NCBI GenBank assembly: GCA_015066525.1
Contig: SVOG01000019.1
Coordinates: 1-33,225 of the forward strand
Direction: 5' to 3'
DNA: 33,225 nucleotides
Source: Oscillospiraceae bacterium
GTDB lineage: Bacteria; Bacillota; Clostridia; Oscillospirales; Acutalibacteraceae
Below are positions 1 to 8,500 of the stretch, one piece after another; the stretch's first letter is position 1, and every line of letters starts with the position of its first letter. The translations under genes and the position numbers were made by a program. The notes under the pieces are model-generated. The model saw nothing but the letters and a program-made list of their open reading frames with translations, was not told where the DNA came from and did not search any database.

Positions 1-611
1 ATCAGTTTGAACGCAACGCCGACGCCGCAGTATTCGCGAAATGTGAGGTCGTTTTCCTCGCGGTGCGGATTGACAACCGCTTCGGCTCTCGGGAGCGTAT
101 CGCCGAGTTGGTGGTGGTCGGTAATGACAAGGCGCATTCCAAGGGAGTAGATATACTCAGCCTCGTCCACGGAACTGATACCGTTGTCGACGGTGATAAT
201 CAGCTTGGCGCCCCGCTCCTTAATCGTATCAATCGCGTCCTTATTTAGTCCGTATCCCTCGCCCTCACGGTCGGGAATATAGGCAAAGACGTCCGCGCCC
301 TCGCTCCTCAGATAGGACAAAAGGAGCGCCGTGGAGGTCACGCCGTCGCAGTCGTAATCGCCGTAGATACAGATTTTTTCGCCGAAATCCACTGCCTCGC
401 CGACGGTGAACGCCGCCTCTTCCATATCTGCAAAACAAAACGGAGACACCGTTTCAAAAGAACCCGAAAGAAAATTTGAAACGGTTACATCATCATCCAT
501 TCCCCTTGCAGTAAGCATATAGGCAATAAATGGGTCGATATTGAATTTTTCGGATAGTGCGGTCGCCCTGTCCTTATCGGCAGCGCGGACAACCCATTTT
601 TTATGTGCCAT
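1..611 (-). CDS. recJ: RecJ single-strand-specific 5'-3' exonuclease, N-terminal part
   Basis: The first 203 codons are present and the gene runs off the left edge of the window. Hand translation shows the DHH-family motifs in order: GDYDCDGVTST near residue 98 (motif I aspartates), TVDNGIS near residue 147, TDHHQ near 170 and CGVGVAFKL at the window edge. These are the metal-binding motifs of RecJ, which degrades single-stranded DNA 5' to 3' in recombination and mismatch repair. The ATG at 611 overlaps the hisE stop codon (TAATG), so recJ is translationally coupled to the histidine operon and no separate promoter is visible. The C-terminal DHHA1 and OB domains lie outside the window. Family assignment is firm; only the completeness of the gene is unknown. 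Confidence 0.93.
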   Translation of the reverse strand, partial: MAHKKWVVRAADKDRATALSEKFNIDPFIAYMLTARGMDDDVTVSNFLSGSFETVSPFCFADMEEAAFTVGEAVDFGEKICIYGDYDCDGVTSTALLLSYLRSEGADVFAYIPDREGEGYGLNKDAIDTIKERGAKLIITVDNGISSVDEAEYIYSLGMRLVITDHHQLGDTLPRAEAVVNPHREENDLTFREYCGVGVAFKL

Positions 612-934
612 TATGAATTCTTATCTACCTTGTGAAATTTTTTGAGATTACCGGCTTTTTCGGCTCTCTGACTGAGCACCGCCTCGACATCCTCGATGGT
701 GATGCCCTCATTGACCATCATCACGAGTGTATGGTAAATGAGGTCGCAGATTTCGCCGACGGTTTCATCTTTTTTTCCGTTTTTCGCGGCGATGACCATC
801 TCGGTGGATTCCTCGCCGACTTTCTTTAAGATTTTATCGAGTCCCTGCTCAAAAAGGTAGCAGGTATAGGAGCCTTCCTCGTTTGCGTCGCGACGCGCAA
901 GGATGGTCTCGTAATCATTTCTTATACAGTCCAT
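611..934 (-). CDS. hisE: Phosphoribosyl-ATP pyrophosphatase (HisE)
   Basis: This 107-residue protein hydrolyses phosphoribosyl-ATP to phosphoribosyl-AMP plus pyrophosphate, the second step of histidine synthesis. It has the all-alpha MazG-like fold signature: [15 protein letters not shown] near residue 40 and [14 protein letters not shown] near residue 60, supplying the acidic magnesium ligands. Its length is normal for a stand-alone HisE. The ATG at 934 lies inside the end of hisI (13-base overlap), and its stop overlaps the recJ start. In many bacteria HisI and HisE are one fused protein; here they are separate genes in overlapping frames. Confidence 0.95.
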   Translation of the reverse strand: MDCIRNDYETILARRDANEEGSYTCYLFEQGLDKILKKVGEESTEMVIAAKNGKKDETVGEICDLIYHTLVMMVNEGITIEDVEAVLSQRAEKAGNLKKFHKVDKNS

Positions 935-1251
935 TTCTTAATCTCCTTGAAAAAGCAGCTGTGATTTCCCGTGTGGCAGGCGGCGCCCGTCTGAATCACG
1001 CGAATCAGCAGGGTATCGTCGTCACAGTCGCCCTTGATGTCGACAATCTTTTGCAGGTGGCCCGAGGTTGCGCCCTTATTCCAGAGTTCCTGACGGGAAC
1101 GCGACCAGAACCAGGTGTAGCCCGTTTCAAGCGTTTTTTGGAGCGACTCACGGTTCATATACGCGAGCATCAATACCTCGCCCGTCGCATCCTCCTGCAC
1201 AATGGCGGGGATTAAATCCGATTTGACAAAATACTTTTCTAAATCCTGCAT
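922..1251 (-). CDS. hisI: Phosphoribosyl-AMP cyclohydrolase (HisI)
   Basis: This 109-residue enzyme opens the adenine ring of phosphoribosyl-AMP, the third step of histidine synthesis. Visible signatures are the segment [20 protein letters not shown] (about residues 46-65), an acidic CDDDTLL cluster that binds magnesium, and [10 protein letters not shown] near residue 92, which supplies zinc-binding cysteines together with the earlier CDDD cysteine. It overlaps hisA by 13 bases upstream and hisE by 13 bases downstream, a sign of tight translational coupling. In Firmicutes hisF usually sits directly before hisI; here hisA does, and hisF is absent. Confidence 0.95.
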   Translation of the reverse strand: MQDLEKYFVKSDLIPAIVQEDATGEVLMLAYMNRESLQKTLETGYTWFWSRSRQELWNKGATSGHLQKIVDIKGDCDDDTLLIRVIQTGAACHTGNHSCFFKEIKKWTV

Positions 1252-1955
1252 ACTTCCACCGCCTCTTTCAAATCCAGCGTACCCTTATAAATCGACTTGC
1301 CGCAAATCGCGCCGTAAAGCCCGTTATCACGCAGGGTAATAATATCACCGATATTCGTCACACCGCCCGACGCGGTAATATCACACGAAACAGCGGCATT
1401 CAGTTCGGTCAACTGCGCGACATTCGGTCCGCTGAGGGTGCCGTCCTTGGATATATCGGTATAGATAATCGTGGACACGCCCATATCCTCCATCTGTTTA
1501 GCGAGGTCAATAAAGTGCGTCGTTGAGCCCTCAGTCCAGCCCTCGGTCGCGACAAATCCGTGCTTCGCGTCAATGCCGACGGCAATCAAATCGCCGTATT
1601 CCGTCACCGCCTCGCGGACAAGTTCGGGATTTTTCAGCGCGACGGAGCCGAGAATCACACGGCTGATACCGTGGTTGGCATAGTAGTCAATATCGTTCAT
1701 CGTGCGGATACCGCCGCCGATTTCGACTTTCAGCGCAGTCTGATTTGCCACATCGACAAAGGTCCGGTGATTGACGCGTTTTTTCTGCACGGAGCCGTCG
1801 AGGTCCACCATATGCACCCACGCGGCACCGGCTTTCACAAAGCGCTCAGCCGTTTCGAGCGCGTCATCGGCAACCTGCTCCGCCGTGGCAAAATCGCCCT
1901 TATAAAGGCGTACGGGTTTGCCGTCAATAATATCAATCGCGGGAAAAATCAGCAT
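1239..1955 (-). CDS. hisA: ProFAR isomerase (HisA)
   Basis: HisA converts ProFAR to PRFAR by an Amadori rearrangement on a (beta/alpha)8 barrel. The 238-residue length is standard. The N-terminal strand [18 protein letters not shown] carries the first catalytic aspartate (Asp8), and [14 protein letters not shown] near residue 130 carries the second. Phosphate-binding loops are seen at EIGGGIR (about residue 79) and ASGGV (about residue 195). The SKDGT segment resembles both HisA and the paralogue HisF, but the IDIIDGK start and VDLDGS strand favour HisA. Its ATG overlaps the hisB stop (TAATG). I see no sign that it replaces the missing HisF, since no glutaminase partner is nearby. Confidence 0.93.
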   Translation of the reverse strand: MLIFPAIDIIDGKPVRLYKGDFATAEQVADDALETAERFVKAGAAWVHMVDLDGSVQKKRVNHRTFVDVANQTALKVEIGGGIRTMNDIDYYANHGISRVILGSVALKNPELVREAVTEYGDLIAVGIDAKHGFVATEGWTEGSTTHFIDLAKQMEDMGVSTIIYTDISKDGTLSGPNVAQLTELNAAVSCDITASGGVTNIGDIITLRDNGLYGAICGKSIYKGTLDLKEAVEVCRI

Positions 1956-2533
1956 TACAGTACTCCTTTGGTAGACAGTACCGAGCCGTCGTCATTCTTC
2001 TTGACGGCAATTTTCAGCGCGTGTGCGACTGCCTTAAAAATCGCCTCAATCTGGTGGTGCGCATTGGTACCGTAAGGTACGTCAATATGCAGGGTTATAC
2101 CCGCATTCGTCGCAAACGCACGCCAGAATTCCTCGGTCACTGCGGTTTCAAAATCGCCGCAGAGTTCCTGCTCAAAAGTTGCGTTAAACACGAGGAACGG
2201 ACGGTTCGAAATATCGAGAATGGCTTTGGCAAGGCTCTCGTCCATCGGCACGGCAAAGCTGCCGTAGCGCTGAATGCCGCTCATATCGCCGAGCGCCTGC
2301 TTAAACGCCTTGCCGAGTGCGATACCCGTGTCCTCAGCAGTGTGGTGCGTGTCGACTTCAAGGTCGCCCTTTACATCAACATCAAGACCAAATCCGCCGT
2401 GGACGCCGAACGCCGTGAGCATATGGTCAAAAAAGCCGATGCCCGTGCTGACCTTCACCGCGCCGCCATCGAGATTCAGCGCAATTTTAATCTGTGTTTC
2501 CTTTGTATTTCTCTCAATTGTTGCAGTTCTCAT
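1955..2533 (-). CDS. hisB: Imidazoleglycerol-phosphate dehydratase (HisB)
   Basis: This is a monofunctional IGP dehydratase of 192 residues, acting late in histidine synthesis. The paired manganese-binding histidine motifs are clear: DTHHTAEDTGIALG around residue 60 and NAHHQIEAIFKA around residue 157, plus the FDHML segment near residue 35. No histidinol-phosphatase domain is fused, unlike enterobacterial HisB. I chose the ATG at 2533 because an AAGAGGTG ribosome site lies just upstream. The frame extends to a TTG at 2551, but that overlaps hisD without gain. The stop overlaps the hisA start by one base. Confidence 0.95.
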   Translation of the reverse strand: MRTATIERNTKETQIKIALNLDGGAVKVSTGIGFFDHMLTAFGVHGGFGLDVDVKGDLEVDTHHTAEDTGIALGKAFKQALGDMSGIQRYGSFAVPMDESLAKAILDISNRPFLVFNATFEQELCGDFETAVTEEFWRAFATNAGITLHIDVPYGTNAHHQIEAIFKAVAHALKIAVKKNDDGSVLSTKGVL

Positions 2534-2543
2534 CGCGCACCTC

Positions 2544-3827
2544 TTATTCAAATCTGACTTTAATGGAATTTGCGTGAGCGGTTAATCCCTCGCTCTCGGC
2601 AAGGGTAATAATATCGTCCTTCGCCTTGCGCAGCTCGGCGCAGGTGTAGTAGATAAACTGGGATTTTTTCGTGAAACTGTCCACGGAAAGCGGCGAGAAA
2701 AATCTTGCCGTGCCGCTTGTCGGCAGGACGTGGTTCGGTCCCGCATAGTAATCGCCGAGCGGCTCGGGTGACCAGTTGCCGAGGAATACGGAGCCGGCAT
2801 TGTCCACCTTGCCTATATATTTCAGCGGCTCGGAAATGCACAACTCGAGATGCTCGGGAGCCAGCTCGTTGGCAAACTCAATCGCCTGCTCAACCGTGTC
2901 GCATACAATAATTTCGCCGAAATTATCGAGGGATTCCTCAATAATCATCTGGCGCTCAAGGCGTTTCACCTGGCGGTCAATTTCGTGAACGGTCTGCTTA
3001 GCGAGTTCGCCCGAGGTGGTAATCAGGATTGCCGACGCCATTTTGTCGTGCTCCGCCTGGCTCATCAAATCAGCCGCAAGGAATGCCGGGTCAGCCGTCT
3101 TATCGGCTACGATGAGAATCTCGCTCGGTCCTGCAACCATATCAATATCCACAATGCCGTAAAGCAGTCGCTTCGCCGTGGCGACAAAGATATTGCCGGG
3201 ACCGACAATTTTATCGACCTTCGGGATTTTCTCCGTGCCGTATGCGAGCGCGGCAACCGCCTGTGCGCCGCCGACCATAAAGACGCGGTCAACGCCCGCA
3301 ATCGCAGCAGCAGCCATAATCTGGGGATTCGGGTTACCGTCCTTACCGGGAGGGGTCACCATAACAATCTCTTTGACCCCTGCGATTTTCGCAGGAACGG
3401 CATTCATCAGTACGGAAGATGGGTACGCTGCCGTTCCGCCGGGTACGTAAATACCCACGCGGTCAAGTCCGCGCACGCGCTGACCCATAATCACGCCGTT
3501 TTCCTCCGTCGTCATAAAGGACTGCTGTGTCTGTCTGCCGTGGAAGCGTTTAATATTCTTCTTCGCTCTGATGAGCGCATTCTTAAAATCATCATCCACC
3601 ATACCGAGATAGGTATACAGTTCGTCCTTCTCGACTACGGTTTTTTTCGGTACGCCGCCGTCAAAACGCACGGTGTACTCGAGCACTGCCGCATCGCCGT
3701 TTTCGCGCACTTCGCGGATAATGGTGGATACGATGTCCACAATTTTCTGGTCGGTTTCGCCCGCACGCTTTTTCAGATTGTCAAGCACTGCGTACTCAGC
3801 TTTGCCGTTTGCCTTCGTAATTTTCAT
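2544..3827 (-). CDS. hisD: Histidinol dehydrogenase (HisD)
   Basis: HisD performs the last two steps of the pathway, oxidising L-histidinol to L-histidine with two NAD. The protein is 427 residues, normal for the family. Landmarks are YVPGGTAAYPSSVLM near residue 127, the VGPGN and AGPSE loops around residues 210-236, SQAEHD near residue 257 (zinc ligands Gln and His), the catalytic PEHLEL near residue 325, and the GDYYAGPNHVLPTSGTAR segment near residue 360 with the last zinc ligands. The start ATG follows a perfect AGGAGG, 12 bases after the hisZ-hisG fusion gene. All key residues look intact. Confidence 0.97.
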   Translation of the reverse strand: MKITKANGKAEYAVLDNLKKRAGETDQKIVDIVSTIIREVRENGDAAVLEYTVRFDGGVPKKTVVEKDELYTYLGMVDDDFKNALIRAKKNIKRFHGRQTQQSFMTTEENGVIMGQRVRGLDRVGIYVPGGTAAYPSSVLMNAVPAKIAGVKEIVMVTPPGKDGNPNPQIMAAAAIAGVDRVFMVGGAQAVAALAYGTEKIPKVDKIVGPGNIFVATAKRLLYGIVDIDMVAGPSEILIVADKTADPAFLAADLMSQAEHDKMASAILITTSGELAKQTVHEIDRQVKRLERQMIIEESLDNFGEIIVCDTVEQAIEFANELAPEHLELCISEPLKYIGKVDNAGSVFLGNWSPEPLGDYYAGPNHVLPTSGTARFFSPLSVDSFTKKSQFIYYTCAELRKAKDDIITLAESEGLTAHANSIKVRFE

Positions 3828-3839
3828 AATATCCTCCTA

Positions 3840-5453
3840 TTACACCTGAGAAGCAAGTTCCAAGTCATTCAGAAATGCCTCAATCTCTGCCTTGCGCAGT
3901 TTCATTGACGCCATATTGACAATCACTCTCGCCGAAATCGGAAGAATCTCCTCGACAACCTCGAGTCCGTTTTCCTTCAAAGTGGAGCCCGTTTCGACGA
4001 TATCCACAATGCCGTCGGCAAGTCCGAGAAGCGGCGCGAGTTCCACGCTGCCCTCAATCTTAATCACCGCGACATCCATCCCCTTGCTCTCAAAGAATTC
4101 TTTGGCAACCTTGGGGTATTTCGAGGCAACAACCTTGCGCTTATATCCCGCAAAGAAATCCGTTCCCTTCGGGCATGCGAGTGCGAAGCGGCATTTGCCG
4201 ATACCAAGGTCAAGCACCTCGTAAAAGGATGAGCCGTGCTCGACAATCGTGTCCTTGCCGACAATGCCGATGTCGCACACGCCGTGTTCTACATAAGTTA
4301 TCACATCGGGCGCTTTGGAGAGTACCGCCTCATATTTATCAACGGGAAGAATCAGCCGCCTGCCCTTATTCTCAAGGGCGGAGGTGTCGAGCCCCATTGT
4401 CTGAAACAGTTTCACCGAACTCTTCTCGAGTCTGCCCTTAGTCAGCGCAATTCTCAGCGGGCGCTCCACATTGATGACCTCGTGCATCGCTTCGCACAGC
4501 GCCGACACCTCGACCGCAAAGCCGATGGCGGGCGCGTCCAGTCCGAACTCACCGAGCAGATTATCATATCTACCGCCCGACAGCACCGTCAGTCCGCTGC
4601 CCTCGGCATAGCCGTGGAAGATAACGCCCGTGTAGTAATTCGAGCGGTTGACAAGACCGAGGTCGAGCATAATAGACTCGCCGAGTCCCTTGTCACAAAG
4701 GGCGTCAAATACCTGCTTGAGATAATCGAGAGCGTCGGACGCTTTTGTATCGGCGTAAAGTTTCTTCGCCTCATCAATCACCTCAATACCGCCGAACAGG
4801 CGCGGCAGGCGGCGGATAATCCGCGTTTCCGCCGTATCCCCGAAGGTATCGAGCAAATCACCGAGCGCCGCATAATTCTTGCCTTCAATGAGTTTACAAA
4901 TCTGCTTTTTCGTATCGGTGTCGATAGGCATATTCTCCAGGATAGCGCCGAAGAACGCGGCGTTTCCTATCTCAATTTTGAACGAGTTGAGGTCGCAGCG
5001 CATCAGCGACTGCGCCGCCATCGAAATGACCTCGACATCCGCCTCCATCGAGCCGTCGCCTATCAGTTCGACGCCGCTCTGGGCAATTTCATTCGGCACG
5101 CCGTACAAATCCCTGCCGCGCACATACACATTCTGGTTATAATAGAGGCGCACGGGGAGATTTTCGCCGCCGAGCCTCGTCGCCACCATACGCGCAATCG
5201 GCATCGTATTATCGGGGCGCAGCACAGTAGTCCTGCCCTTGGAGTCCGTCAGTTTGAACATCTCGTCGGGCGAGATACCCGTGTTGTCGCTCTCGAACAC
5301 GTCAAAGAATTCGATGGACGGAGTAATCACCTTGCGATACTCATTTTCCTTGAAAAGCTCTGCGAGGACGCGCTCTACCTGGCGTCTGTCGTCGCATTCC
5401 TCAAAGAGGTAGTCGCGGCTGCCCTCGGGTGTAATTTTGGAATATTTCTTCAT
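3840..5453 (-). CDS. hisZG: Fused ATP phosphoribosyltransferase: HisZ regulatory domain joined to HisG catalytic domain
   Basis: One 537-residue frame holds two normally separate proteins. Residues about 1-328 are HisZ, a histidyl-tRNA-synthetase paralogue: ITPEGSRDYL at the start, class II motif 2 (RPDNTMPIARMVATRL, about residue 80) and motif 3 (GGRYDNLLGEFG, about 293). Residues about 331-537 are short-form HisG: LRIALTKGRLEKS, DIGIVGKDTI and the PRPP loop in VDIVETGSTLKENGL (about 483-497). Together they catalyse and regulate the first step of histidine synthesis. The junction lies near position 4460 with no stop or frameshift. I prefer the ATG at 5453 (MKKYSKITPEG) over a GTG 18 bases upstream. 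It is the first gene of the operon, behind a promoter and palindrome. Separate hisZ and hisG genes are the usual arrangement. Confidence 0.94.
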   Translation of the reverse strand: MKKYSKITPEGSRDYLFEECDDRRQVERVLAELFKENEYRKVITPSIEFFDVFESDNTGISPDEMFKLTDSKGRTTVLRPDNTMPIARMVATRLGGENLPVRLYYNQNVYVRGRDLYGVPNEIAQSGVELIGDGSMEADVEVISMAAQSLMRCDLNSFKIEIGNAAFFGAILENMPIDTDTKKQICKLIEGKNYAALGDLLDTFGDTAETRIIRRLPRLFGGIEVIDEAKKLYADTKASDALDYLKQVFDALCDKGLGESIMLDLGLVNRSNYYTGVIFHGYAEGSGLTVLSGGRYDNLLGEFGLDAPAIGFAVEVSALCEAMHEVINVERPLRIALTKGRLEKSSVKLFQTMGLDTSALENKGRRLILPVDKYEAVLSKAPDVITYVEHGVCDIGIVGKDTIVEHGSSFYEVLDLGIGKCRFALACPKGTDFFAGYKRKVVASKYPKVAKEFFESKGMDVAVIKIEGSVELAPLLGLADGIVDIVETGSTLKENGLEVVEEILPISARVIVNMASMKLRKAEIEAFLNDLELASQV

Positions 5454-5468
5454 TATTTTCACTCTTTT

Positions 5469-5504
5469 CACTTTAGCGTGCTAATATGCTAACACAATAA
5501 AGTG
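5469..5504. promoter_or_regulatory. 36-bp interrupted palindrome, candidate his operator
   Basis: The sequence reads CACTTTA-N2-GTG-N-TA-N2-AT-N2-TA-N-CAC-N2-TAAAGTG, symmetric about its centre with 26 of 36 positions matching. It covers the -10 box and much of the spacer of the his promoter and ends 15 bases before the start codon. Because most of it lies upstream of the expected transcript start, a DNA operator fits better than an RNA hairpin. The regulator is unknown. Confidence 0.5.
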
Positions 5505-5514
5505 ATAATGTCAA
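5486..5514 (-). promoter_or_regulatory. Promoter of the histidine operon
   Basis: On the minus strand TTGACA (5509-5514) is followed after 17 bases by TAGCAT (5486-5491), a good sigma-A type match. It sits in the 80-base gap between the polC stop and the hisZ-hisG start. No T-box or terminator-like leader fits in this short gap. Confidence 0.6.
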
Positions 5515-5533
5515 TCTTTTTATTTATATAATA

Positions 5534-8500
5534 TTAGAATCCAAATAAGGATATTTGCTTGCTCTCGGGTAAATCGCCGAGTGCTCCCGCGGCTCTGAGC
5601 GCATCGACGACCGATTTGCCCACGCCCGGCTCATTGGCAAGGTCGTCGGAGGCAATAAAGCCCTCGGGATTGCGCTTCACCGCGTCCGCGATGGCAATCG
5701 CCGCTTTGTCGCCGATACCGTCAATCGCCGAGAACGGCAGACGAATCATGCCCTCTTCTATCTGGTAAACACGCCAGTCGGATTTATATAAATCCACGGG
5801 CAAAAATTCATATCCGCGGGCGAGCATCTCAATCACAATCTGGTTGACAACATAGGTGTCCTCCTCTTTCTGCGATACCTCGATGCCGTGATTCTTCTTA
5901 TTCTTATACTCCTCCATCTTTGCCTTGACGGCAGCCTTGCCCTGCACGGCTGCCACGGCGTCAATTGCGCCGCCGCGTACCGTGAAGTAGGCGGAGTAAA
6001 ACTGAATCGGATAATAAATCTTGTACCACGCGATACGCAGCGCCGCGATAACATAAGCGGCGGCGTGCGCCTTGGGGAACATATACTTAATCTTATAGCA
6101 CGAGTCGATATACCACTGCTCAACGCCGATTTTCTTCATCGCGTCCTCGTAGGGCGGAAGTTCCTTCGGCGCTTTACCCTTACGGGTGTACTCCATTATC
6201 TTGAAGCAGTCCTTCTTAGACAGCGGTGACTCCTCACCGGTGTCGCGCTCGTATTTCTCCGCGACGTGGATGAGGTGCGTCATAATATCATCACGGCAGC
6301 CGATTACATCCGAGATGCCGCAGGTGCCGTTTTGAATCAACTCCTGCGCGTTGCCGAGCCAAACATCCGTGCCGTGCGACAGCCCCGAAATCTGCAGGAG
6401 GTCGGCAAAGGTTTTCGGCTGTGCCTCGGTCAGCATTCCGATAACAAACGGGGTGCCCATTTCGGGAATCGCGAGCGTACCCGTCGGGCAGTCGATGTCG
6501 TCAGGGTTTACGCCGATGGGCTCGGTCGATGTAATGAGTTTATAGAGATTCGGGTCGGATAAATCGACGTCCATAACGGGAATCCCCGTCGCATCCTCGA
6601 GATACTTATAGAGCGTCGGATTATCGTGGCCGAGTTCGTCGAGTTTCAAGAGGGTGTCGTGGAGTGAATTCTTAAAGTCAAAATGGGTGGTATACGTTCC
6701 CTTCTTCTCGTCGTTCGACGGGTACTGAATCGGGGTAAAGTCCTCGACCGTATACTCGTCGGGCACGACGACCATTCCACCGGGATGCTGACCCGTGGTA
6801 CGCTTAATACCCGTACAGCCGACTGTCAGCCGGTCAATTTCAGCCTTCGGTGTCACGGCGAGCAAATCACGCTCTTCGAGATATTTCACGACATAGCCGT
6901 AAGCGGTCTTATCCGCCACGGTCGCCATCGTACCCGCCTTAAAGACATACTCCTTACCGAAGAGTTCTTCAGTAAAGCGGTGCGAGCGGGACTGATACTC
7001 ACCCGAGAAATTCAGGTCGATATCGGGCTCCTTGTCGCCGTCGAAACCGAGGAAGGTTTCAAACGGGATTTCGTGGCCGTCACGCTTCATCGGTGCGCCG
7101 CACTCGGGGCAGTTCTTCGGCGGGAGGTCAAAGCCGGAGCCATACTCACCGTTGAGGAAAAACTCGGAATGCTTACAGTTCTTGCAGTAATAATGCGGTG
7201 CGAGGGGGTTAACCTCGGAGATACCGCCGAAATGCGCGGCAAGCGAGGAACCTACCGAACCACGCGAGCCGACAAGATAGCCGTTTCGCTCGCTCTCCTC
7301 AACCAGTCGCTTGGCGATAACATAGAGCACGCCGAAACCGTGGGAGATGATGGAATTGAGTTCTCGCTCAAGTCGCGCGGCAACATATTCGGGTACGGGG
7401 TCGCCGTAAAGGTCCTTTGCCATATCCCAGCATTTCTTCGTCAACTCTTCGTCCGCGCCGTCAATATGCGGCTGGAAGGTGCCGGGCGGAATCGGCGGGA
7501 TATCATCCCACACCATATCGGCGATTTTGTTCGGGTTGTCGATGACAAATTCCTTCGCTCTGTCGCCCGCCCAGGCAAAGTCGCTGAGCATTTCATCGGT
7601 TGTCTTGAAATACAGCGGCGCCTGCTGGTCGGCGTCGTCGAATCCCTTGGACGCCATCAGAATGGCGCGGAATTTTGCATCCTTCGGGTCGATGAAATGA
7701 ACGTCTCCCGTCGCCACCGTCATCTTGCCGAGGGTATCGGCAAGTTCGACAACCTTCTTATTGATATTTATCAAATCCTCCTCGCTGTTGATATGCTGAT
7801 GGATATCACGCTCGGAGCGAATCATAAAGGCATTGTTTCCGTTTGGCTGGATTTCGAGATAGTCATAAAATGCCGCCAGCCGGAGGAGTTCCTCATCGCT
7901 TTCACCGCGGAGAATTGCCTGAATAATCTCGCCCTGCTCGCAGGCGGAGCCGACGATGATGCCGTCGCGCTTTTTGGCAAGCATGGACTTCGGAATCAGC
8001 GGTCTGCCCTTAAAGGTGCGGACATTGGAATGCGAAATCATCTCGTAGAGATTCTTTCGTCCGTATTTGCGCTCCTCCTTCGGGACGGAGTCGTCAAGCG
8101 AATTATCCTCCTTCACGAGCAGGATAATATGGTGACGGCGAAACTCCTTCAGTTTCATATTCATAAAATCGGGATAGAGGCTGTCGTCGACGAGATAGCC
8201 CTCCATACCGAGAATCAGTTTAATACCGTTTGCTTTTGCGGCGGCATACGCTTCGGGAAGCGCCTGCACGACGCCGTGGTCAGTGACGGCAATCGCCTTG
8301 TGTCCCCACTTGGCGGCACGCTTAACGAGTTCCTTCGGCGCGGTCATTCCGTCCATATCGGACATCGTGGTATGGAGATGCAGTTCCACGCGCTTTTCCT
8401 CAGCGGTGTCCATCTTCTCCGCCTTTTGCACCTTCTCGATGGAGGTCGGGCGCAGGACGGATTCATTGGAGAATTTATCGAATTGGTAGGAGCCGTTAAT

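Noticed and set aside
1239-1955. The possibility that this gene is HisF rather than HisA
   Set aside because: The N-terminal [17 protein letters not shown] and VDLDGS strands are HisA-type, and HisF would be expected to start with a lysine-rich IPCLDV-type strand.
2850-3908. A 352-codon plus-strand frame opposite hisD
   Set aside because: Same reasons: it mirrors a conserved enzyme and has no motif of its own.
5418-5471. GTG start at 5471 for the hisZ-hisG fusion
   Set aside because: It adds six residues not expected in HisZ and lies inside the operator palindrome just past the expected transcript start; the ATG at 5453 gives the usual MKKYSKITPEG beginning.
4236-5492. A 418-codon plus-strand frame opposite the hisZ-hisG gene
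   Set aside because: Antisense to a conserved gene, no start signals, and low-complexity His/Arg-rich composition typical of shadow frames.
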